A DNA stretch of 12,417 nt, taken from contig JBKDBG010000073.1 of assembly GCA_046314755.1 (NCBI GenBank), positions 1 through 12,417 of the forward strand. The letters run 5' to 3'. Positions 1 to 5,376 of this stretch are shown here, piece after piece. The notes under the pieces were generated by a model. That model did no database searches. It saw only the letters and a program-made list of their open reading frames with translations, and was not told the origin of the DNA. The DNA is from UBA6183 sp046314755 (GTDB taxonomy: Bacteria; Bacteroidota; Bacteroidia; UKL13-3). The first letter of the stretch is position 1; every line of letters starts with the position of its first letter. The position numbers and the translations under genes were made by a program.

Positions 1-1
1 A

Positions 2-157
2 TGTAAAGTTATTTACAGAGCACCTGAACCGGCCGATTTTGACAGAAGCGAAAAAATTGTGATTATTGGCAAAATGAACGGAGAAACCTTTGAAGCCAGT
101 AAAATATTATTGAAATGCCCTAGTAAATATAACGAAGGACAAGCTCCTCAAACCTAA
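2..157 (+). CDS. ccmE: Cytochrome c maturation heme chaperone CcmE, 3' end (5' end outside window)
   Basis: The last 51 codons of a gene are read in frame from base 2 to the TAA at 155-157. CcmE is a membrane-anchored periplasmic OB-fold protein that carries heme covalently from the CcmABCD side to the CcmF ligase. The fragment shows the end of the barrel (an IVIIGKMNGETFEASKILLK-like segment) followed by C-P-S-K-Y at fragment residues 39-43 (bases 116-130) and a short polar tail. In the classical E. coli protein the matching place is K-H-D-E-N-Y, where the His binds heme. Here a Cys occupies it, giving the CxxxY form known from archaea and Desulfovibrio. The ccmF gene directly downstream supports the call. 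The N-terminal membrane anchor lies outside the window. Confidence 0.85.
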   Translation, partial: CKVIYRAPEPADFDRSEKIVIIGKMNGETFEASKILLKCPSKYNEGQAPQT

Positions 158-203
158 TTTGAATTCATACATAAACATTGATTATATCACTAATCAATAC
201 TTG

Positions 204-235
204 AATAAAGGTGCACAAATGCACCTTTATTTTTT
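204..235 (+). terminator. Intrinsic terminator after ccmE
   Basis: A perfect 11-bp stem (ATAAAGGTGCA at 205-215, TGCACCTTTAT at 220-230) encloses a 4-base loop CAAA. One more A-T pair can form between 204 and 231, and a T run (230-235) follows. It lies 47 bases after the ccmE stop and 25 bases before the ccmF start. It should end much of the ccmE transcript, so ccmF probably needs its own promoter. The stem is only moderately GC-rich, so termination may be partial. Confidence 0.8.
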
Positions 236-242
236 ACTTTTG
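235..242 (+). promoter_or_regulatory. Candidate Bacteroidota -7 box for ccmF
   Basis: TACTTTTG matches the Bacteroidota sigma-70-type -7 consensus TAnnTTTG exactly. It begins at the last T of the terminator tail and ends 17 bases before the ccmF ATG, which implies a leader of about 10 nt. No TTG-type -33 element is seen at the usual 17-23 bp spacing, so this rests on the -7 box, its position, and the same arrangement before kdsC. Confidence 0.4.
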
Positions 243-259
243 CTGCAACAAAAAAATAC

Positions 260-2665
260 ATGAACAACGAAGTACAATTTTTAGGCGAGCGCCTCATATT
301 TGGTAATATTGGTCATTTGGCCGTGGTTATTTCATTTGGAACTGCAATAATGGCTACCGTAGCGTATTATTTTGCAGCCCAAAATACAGAAGATAAAAGT
401 TGGTTAAAAATTGCAACAGCCGCTTTTTATACCCATACCTTATCTGTATTAACCATTATTGGCACTTTATTCCTAATTATTAAACTTCATTTGTTTGAAT
501 ACCATTATGCATGGCAACACTCATCAATAGATTTGCCGGCTGAGTACATGATTTCATGTTTTTGGGAAGGCCAAGAAGGAAGTTTTCTCCTATGGATTTT
601 TTGGCATGTTGTTATCGGACTCATTTTGTTACGAACTGCACGCAATTGGAAAAATGAAGTAATGGCCGTGTTAATGCTTTGCCAAATTGTACTTACCTCC
701 ATGTTACTTGGAGTAAAAATTTGGGGATATAAAGTTGGCAGCAGTCCTTTTGAATTGTTGCGCAATGCCGTGCAAGGTCCAATCTTTAAACAACCCGATT
801 ACCTCAGTAAAATTACAGACGGTAATGGACTTAATCCATTGTTACAAAACTATTGGATGGTGATACATCCGCCAACCTTATTTTTTGGTTTTGCCACCAC
901 CATTGTTCCGTTTGCATATGCTATAGCAGCCCTTTGGAAAAAGGATTACACCAACTGGGTAAAGCCGGCATTACCATGGGGCCTCATTAGTGTCATGGTG
1001 TTAGGTACCGGCATTATTATGGGTGGATTTTGGGCCTATGAGAGTTTAAGTTTTGGTGGATATTGGGCATGGGATCCGGTTGAAAACGCATCGTTGGTTC
1101 CTTGGTTAATATTAATTGCAGGAGTACACGTTTTAATTATCTATAAATCAACAGGAAATTCACTCATACCAGCCATGTTATTACTGGTTGCAACATTCTT
1201 ATTGGTATTGTATGCAACATTCTTAACACGCAGCGGCATATTAGGTAACGCTTCCGTTCACTCATTTACCGATTTAGGTATGAGCGGTCAATTGTTGTTA
1301 TTTATTTTTATGTTTTTAGGCCTATCGATTTTCTTATTCATCAAAAGGTGGAAAGAGATTCCTAAAAGTGAAAAAGATGAAGATGCTTACACACGTGAGT
1401 TTTGGATGTTTATTGGAAGTTTGGTGTTAATGATTTCTGCATTTCAAGTTATTTTAACCACCTCTATTCCGGTATTTAACAAAGTATTTGGAACCAATAT
1501 GGCTCCTCCAAGCGATGTAATCGGGCACTATAACAAATGGCAAATGCCAATGGCCATTATTATAGCAGTGCTTACCGGTGTTGCACAATTGTTAAAATAC
1601 AAAACCAATAAAAAAGAAGCGCTTATACCTATTCTTACGCAAGCAGCCATAGCCTTGGTACTTACCGTTGGTGCAATGTTCTTTTTTAAACTCAACAACT
1701 GGTTTTACAGCGGATTGATGTTTGCAGGTTTGTATGGATTTGTAGCAAATGCGTATGCCATAAAACCCTACTTATCAGGTAAAATAAAAATGGCCGGAGC
1801 AAGTGTTGCACATATCGGTTTTGCCATATTGTTAATTGGTGTATTGGTTTCTTCAGCCAATAAAAAGGTAATTTCTATTAATCAAACAGGCGCACAACTC
1901 AACCCTGAGTTTGATGCACAAGCCAATATGGAACATGTTTACCTTGAAAAAGGAAAAGCATTAAGAATGGCTGATTATGAAATTGAATACCGCAAAGATT
2001 CTATGCATTGGGTGAACAATTATTACCAAGTTCACTATAAAAAAATCATTCCTGAAAACAACACAGTAGATTACGAATTTGATCTATACCCTAATGCACA
2101 AATCAATCCTAAAATGGGCTTGGTGGCCAATCCTGACACCAAACATTACTTTTCGCATGATGTGTTTACATATGTAAGTTCTGTACCGAAAGAAAAGTCG
2201 AGTAAGTTTGTTCACGAAAAAACACATGTGGTAAAACCCGGTGACACCATTTATACCAACAATGGATATGCTGTATTGGAAAAAATAAACTCGAATATGA
2301 ATGGCAATGATGTAGACATGAACAACTTGAGTTTATTGGTTTCGGCTGAATTGAAAGTGCATACGTTAAATGGAGTATACAATGCTACGCCAATGTATGG
2401 AATAAAAGAAAATGCCGAAGTAAATTTTGAGAGCATTGTAGATGAGGCCGGTTTACGATTTAAATTCATGAAAGTGAATGGCAGTGAAAAAACCATTACC
2501 ATTGAAACAGCCGAAAGAGATAACAGTGGAGACTTCATTATTATGAAAGCCATTGTTTTCCCTTGGATTAACTTAGTTTGGGGCGGTACGATTATAATGA
2601 TAGTTGGCTTCCTGATGGCCATTTATAGACGCATTGAAGAATACCGCAGAACCATAGCCAAATAA
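260..2665 (+). CDS. ccmF: Cytochrome c heme lyase subunit CcmF (CcmF/CcsA family)
   Basis: This 801-aa polytopic inner-membrane protein takes heme from CcmE and attaches it to CXXCH motifs of apocytochromes c on the periplasmic side. The heme-handling WWD domain is clear at residues about 255-286 (G-G-F-W-A-Y-E ... G-G-Y-W-A-W-D-P-V-E-N-A-S). All four expected histidines can be placed: H203 in an H-P-P motif and H334 after TRSGILGNASV (the two periplasmic ligands flanking the WWD domain), plus H290 and H518 within membrane helices (the heme b ligands). A soluble domain of about 230 residues follows H518, then a final helix near 775-795. E. coli CcmF is about 647 aa; the extra length here is mainly in this C-terminal domain. 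It follows ccmE, separated by a terminator. There is no Shine-Dalgarno sequence; the ATG is chosen because the N-terminal helix begins soon after it. Confidence 0.95.
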   Translation: MNNEVQFLGERLIFGNIGHLAVVISFGTAIMATVAYYFAAQNTEDKSWLKIATAAFYTHTLSVLTIIGTLFLIIKLHLFEYHYAWQHSSIDLPAEYMISCFWEGQEGSFLLWIFWHVVIGLILLRTARNWKNEVMAVLMLCQIVLTSMLLGVKIWGYKVGSSPFELLRNAVQGPIFKQPDYLSKITDGNGLNPLLQNYWMVIHPPTLFFGFATTIVPFAYAIAALWKKDYTNWVKPALPWGLISVMVLGTGIIMGGFWAYESLSFGGYWAWDPVENASLVPWLILIAGVHVLIIYKSTGNSLIPAMLLLVATFLLVLYATFLTRSGILGNASVHSFTDLGMSGQLLLFIFMFLGLSIFLFIKRWKEIPKSEKDEDAYTREFWMFIGSLVLMISAFQVILTTSIPVFNKVFGTNMAPPSDVIGHYNKWQMPMAIIIAVLTGVAQLLKYKTNKKEALIPILTQAAIALVLTVGAMFFFKLNNWFYSGLMFAGLYGFVANAYAIKPYLSGKIKMAGASVAHIGFAILLIGVLVSSANKKVISINQTGAQLNPEFDAQANMEHVYLEKGKALRMADYEIEYRKDSMHWVNNYYQVHYKKIIPENNTVDYEFDLYPNAQINPKMGLVANPDTKHYFSHDVFTYVSSVPKEKSSKFVHEKTHVVKPGDTIYTNNGYAVLEKINSNMNGNDVDMNNLSLLVSAELKVHTLNGVYNATPMYGIKENAEVNFESIVDEAGLRFKFMKVNGSEKTITIETAERDNSGDFIIMKAIVFPWINLVWGGTIIMIVGFLMAIYRRIEEYRRTIAK

Positions 2666-2674
2666 AATATGACA

Positions 2675-2704
2675 TTGTAATTTGAAAAGTTTTGTTGAAC
2701 TTTG
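2675..2704 (+). promoter_or_regulatory. Candidate promoter for the DUF2520 gene
   Basis: TTG at 2675-2677 is followed after 19 bases by GAACTTTG at 2697-2704, which matches the -7 consensus TAnnTTTG except for its first base. The spacing fits Bacteroidota promoters. Transcription would start near 2711, about 32 nt before the GTG start. The -7 box lies inside a perfect palindrome, so access may be regulated. This was found by eye and no expression data support it. Confidence 0.3.
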
Positions 2705-2715
2705 GTTCAACAAAA
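2690..2715. promoter_or_regulatory. Perfect 11-bp palindrome between ccmF and the DUF2520 gene (operator-like)
   Basis: The arms TTTTGTTGAAC (2690-2700) and GTTCAACAAAA (2705-2715) are exact reverse complements around a TTTG spacer. The 5' arm starts with T and the 3' arm ends with A on both strands, and no T run follows on either strand (TCCCC on plus, CTTTTC on minus). A normal intrinsic terminator therefore does not fit. The palindrome covers the candidate -7 box, which suggests binding of a dimeric regulator, or an RNA hairpin. The function is inferred. Confidence 0.5.
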
Positions 2716-2742
2716 TCCCCTAATTAATTAAATTACAATACG

Positions 2743-3531
2743 GTGAGCATTGAATCAGTTGTTATTATTGGCTCGGGAAGAGCTGCTACATGCATAGGTA
2801 AAGCCCTACGCCAAAAGGGAATTGAAATAGTCGCGGTTTACAGCAGAAACATCCATCATGCAAGGGTGTTGGCAAAGGAGTTAAATGCCTTCGCTACTGA
2901 TTCCATTCAAAATTTACCCGACCATGCCGATTTATATTTGATTGCCTTGAGTGATGAGGCCATTCATGGTATTTCACAACAACTGAATGTAAACGGACTC
3001 ATTGTACACACCTCAGGAAGTGCCGATTTAGAAGCATTGGAGCACAAAAAACGTGCAGGTGTATTTTATGCCCTTCAAACCTTTAACAAACATATTCAAC
3101 CCGATTTTACCGAAATACCTATTTTAATTGAAACGAACAACAATGCCGATGGTAAGTTGCTGAAACATTTAGCCTCGCGCTTATCAAACCGAATTTACGA
3201 GGTAAACAGCAAACAACGCCAGGCATTGCATGTTGCTGCCGTGTTTGCCAATAATTTTACCAATCATTTGTTTGGAGTAGCTCGTACCTTGTTGGAGAAT
3301 AATAACCTTCCTTTCGAACTGATTGTTCCGCTCATGCAGCAAACCACTGAAAATGCCATACATAATCATCCGTTTGATGTACAAACCGGACCTGTAGTGC
3401 GAAAGGATTATGGCACAATCATGATTCATATTGAATTATTAAAAGACTATCCTGAATATCGACAGTTGTATGAATTGTTGAGTCAGAGCATTGTTAAACA
3501 ACTGGAAACACATAAAGCAAAAACCGCATAA
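2743..3531 (+). CDS. Rossmann-fold DUF2520 family protein (putative NADP-dependent oxidoreductase)
   Basis: This 262-aa protein has two parts. The N-terminal Rossmann domain (residues about 4-110) has the dinucleotide loop G10-S-G-R-A-A, then a Y-S-R-N stretch (33-36) after the second strand, typical of NADP-preferring members, and an HTSGS strand end (90-94). The C-terminal helical DUF2520 domain (about 125-257) has A-L-H-V-A-A-V-F-A-N-N-F (161-172) and T-G-P-V-V-R-K-D (215-222). The family resembles the F420/6-phosphogluconate dehydrogenase-like reductases, but its substrate is not known to me. The start is GTG: an in-frame TAA lies at 2725-2727, and no other Met occurs until late in the protein. 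It is followed after 41 bases by kdsC, a neighbour I recall from other Bacteroidota. Its biochemical role remains open. Confidence 0.85.
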   Translation: MSIESVVIIGSGRAATCIGKALRQKGIEIVAVYSRNIHHARVLAKELNAFATDSIQNLPDHADLYLIALSDEAIHGISQQLNVNGLIVHTSGSADLEALEHKKRAGVFYALQTFNKHIQPDFTEIPILIETNNNADGKLLKHLASRLSNRIYEVNSKQRQALHVAAVFANNFTNHLFGVARTLLENNNLPFELIVPLMQQTTENAIHNHPFDVQTGPVVRKDYGTIMIHIELLKDYPEYRQLYELLSQSIVKQLETHKAKTA

Positions 3532-3547
3532 GTTTCATTGAGGTTGT

Positions 3548-3555
3548 TATATTTG
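3548..3555 (+). promoter_or_regulatory. Candidate Bacteroidota -7 box for kdsC
   Basis: TATATTTG is an exact TAnnTTTG match in the 41-base gap before kdsC. It ends 17 bases before the ATG, the same distance as the box before ccmF. No TTG lies at normal -33 spacing; the nearest, at 3538-3540, is too close. kdsC could therefore have an internal promoter as well as read-through from the DUF2520 gene. Confidence 0.4.
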
Positions 3556-3572
3556 AAGGTTTATCAAACAAC

Positions 3573-4094
3573 ATGAATAATTTAAATTTAACAGCCATAA
3601 AGGGTTTTATATTTGATGTAGATGGTGTGCTTACTGATGGAAGCATAATTGCATTAGCCAGTGGAGAACAAGCCCGCAATTTTTGCATAAAAGATGGTTA
3701 TGGAATTGAACGTGCATTATTAGCAGGCTATACCGTAGCCATTATTAGCGGTGGCAATCAAGAAGGCGTAAAAAAGCGACTCGAATTTCTTAAAATCAAA
3801 CATATTTATTTGGGTTCAAAAAATAAAATTGACGACCTCAATCATTTGTGTGAATCAACCGGATTAAAGCCGGAAGAGTTTTTATATATGGGTGATGATT
3901 TACCCGACTATGATGTAATGCAACTCACCGGAATCCCATGTTCACCGGCAGATGCAACCGATGAAATCAAACAAATAAGCAAATACATATGTAAGCTGCC
4001 GGGCGGTAAAGGATGTGCGCGTGAAGTGATTGAAATGGTAATGAAATCACAAGGTACTTGGAGAAAATTTGAACATGAAAATATCAACAACTGA
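3573..4094 (+). CDS. kdsC: 3-deoxy-D-manno-octulosonate 8-phosphate phosphatase (KdsC-type HAD phosphatase)
   Basis: This 173-aa cytoplasmic HAD phosphatase without a cap domain would hydrolyse Kdo-8-phosphate to Kdo, the sugar that links lipid A to the LPS core. All HAD motifs are present: D15-V-D17-G-V-L-T-D-G (nucleophile D15 and acid/base D17), S59-G-G (motif II), K85 in G-S-K-N-K (motif III), and G107-D-D-L-P-D112 (motif IV, metal binding). The C-terminal L-P-G-G-K-G-C-A-R-E segment is the Gly-rich tail typical of KdsC, which reaches into the neighbouring subunit of the tetramer. The length is close to the 188 aa of E. coli KdsC. The related sugar-nucleotide enzyme CMP-sialate synthase can carry a similar domain, but as a fusion, which is not the case here. 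lpxK on the opposite strand also serves lipid A synthesis. Confidence 0.9.
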   Translation: MNNLNLTAIKGFIFDVDGVLTDGSIIALASGEQARNFCIKDGYGIERALLAGYTVAIISGGNQEGVKKRLEFLKIKHIYLGSKNKIDDLNHLCESTGLKPEEFLYMGDDLPDYDVMQLTGIPCSPADATDEIKQISKYICKLPGGKGCAREVIEMVMKSQGTWRKFEHENINN

Positions 4095-4110
4095 TATTCG
4101 TTATTTAACT

Positions 4111-5376
4111 ATGAAACACCTTAAACTAATTTTGATTGGTATACTGTTATTCGCGCAATACGCCTTGCATGCGAATCGTGTATTAATTCCCATGGAGCCT
4201 AATCAAAAAAATCACCTTAAAGCTTATGGCATGGCTTATTGGGTATTAAATAAAGATTTAGATGTTGATTGGTTATTAAACTATCGTGACGGAAGTTTTT
4301 TATTACCTCACACCGATGCCATAGAAAAAGAATGTAGAATAAGAGGAATTAGTTATGAGGTGATAAGTGAAGCTGAAACCGGATTAATTTTAACGGAAAT
4401 AGCGAAGCCCGATGCCAATATGGAGTTGGTGAAATTACACAAAGCACCCAAAATTGCCGTTTACTCTCCTAAAACCAAACAACCTTGGGATGATGCGGTA
4501 ACATTAGTGCTTACTTATGCTGAAATACCTTATGAAACCATTTTTGATGATGAAGTATTAGAAGGTAAATTACCCACTTTCGATTGGTTGCATTTGCACC
4601 ATGAGGATTTTACCGGTCAATACGGAAAATTTTGGGCCTCATTTCAAAACACTGCATGGTACCAAGCTGAGGTAAGAGAAGCTGAGGCAATGGCCATAAA
4701 ACATGGATTTAAAAAAGTGAGTGAATTAAAACTTGCCGTGGCAAAAAAAATAAGAGATTATGTAGCGGGAGGTGGATTTTTATTTGCCATGTGCAGTGCA
4801 ACCGACAGTTATGATATTGCCTTAGCTGCTGATGGTGTAGATATTTGTGAAGGCATGTTTGATGGTGACCCGGCCGACCCAAGTGCTGATAACAAATTAA
4901 ACTTTAACAACACTTTTGCCTTTAAGGATTTTCGCTTAAAAATGAACCCGTATGAATATGAGTATTCATACATTGATGCGACTCCGGAAACTCGCCCGGT
5001 TACGGAACAAAACGACCTATTTACTTTGTTTGATTTTTCGGCAAAATGGGATGTGGTGCCAACCATGTTGTGCCAAAACCACACCAAAGTAATTAAAGGA
5101 TTTTACGGACAAACAACCGCTTATCGCAAGCAGTTTATTAAAAGCGATGTATTGGTAATGGGTGAAACAAAATCATTAGGTGAAGCGCGATACATACACG
5201 GCACATTTGGTAAAGGAACTTGGACCTTTTATGGAGGCCATGATCCGGAAGACTATCAGCATCAAATTGGCGAACCGCCTACAGATTTAAACCTGCATCC
5301 AAACTCGCCCGGCTATCGGTTGATATTGAATAATATTTTATTCCCATCAGCCAAAAAGAAGAAGATGAAAACTTAG
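4111..5376 (+). CDS. Exported protein with class I glutamine amidotransferase-like fold, function unknown
   Basis: This is a 421-aa protein from the ATG at 4111. That start is preferred over the in-frame ATG at 4069, which overlaps kdsC, because it opens directly onto a signal peptide (MKHLKLILIGILLFAQYALHA, cleavage after about residue 21) and leaves a 16-base gap after kdsC. The mature part begins R-V-L-I-P-M and has an H-L-K-A-Y-G-M-A-Y-W-V-L stretch. A G-G-G-F-L-F-A-M-C228-S-A-T-D-S segment resembles the nucleophile elbow of GATase1/ThuA-like proteins. Near the end, G-K-G-T-W-T-F-Y-G-G-H377-D-P-E supplies a possible catalytic His and Glu. From memory, relatives in Bacteroidota are often labelled asparagine synthetase B. 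This protein lacks the N-terminal Cys2 and a true SGGxDS loop, and it is exported, so I do not accept that name. Its substrate is unknown. Confidence 0.7.
   Translation: MKHLKLILIGILLFAQYALHANRVLIPMEPNQKNHLKAYGMAYWVLNKDLDVDWLLNYRDGSFLLPHTDAIEKECRIRGISYEVISEAETGLILTEIAKPDANMELVKLHKAPKIAVYSPKTKQPWDDAVTLVLTYAEIPYETIFDDEVLEGKLPTFDWLHLHHEDFTGQYGKFWASFQNTAWYQAEVREAEAMAIKHGFKKVSELKLAVAKKIRDYVAGGGFLFAMCSATDSYDIALAADGVDICEGMFDGDPADPSADNKLNFNNTFAFKDFRLKMNPYEYEYSYIDATPETRPVTEQNDLFTLFDFSAKWDVVPTMLCQNHTKVIKGFYGQTTAYRKQFIKSDVLVMGETKSLGEARYIHGTFGKGTWTFYGGHDPEDYQHQIGEPPTDLNLHPNSPGYRLILNNILFPSAKKKKMKT

Noticed and set aside
2251..2622. 123-codon open frame on the minus strand inside ccmF
   Set aside because: It is the reverse shadow of the strongly supported ccmF. 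The translation is low in complexity with no family motif and no start signal.
4069..4110. Upstream in-frame ATG for the amidotransferase-like gene
   Set aside because: It would add 14 polar residues before an obvious signal peptide and overlap kdsC; the ATG at 4111 explains the export signal.
4783..4806. SGGxDS-type ATP loop of asparagine synthetase B
   Set aside because: The residues are C-S-A-T-D-S without the two glycines. There is no N-terminal Cys2 glutaminase domain and the protein is exported.
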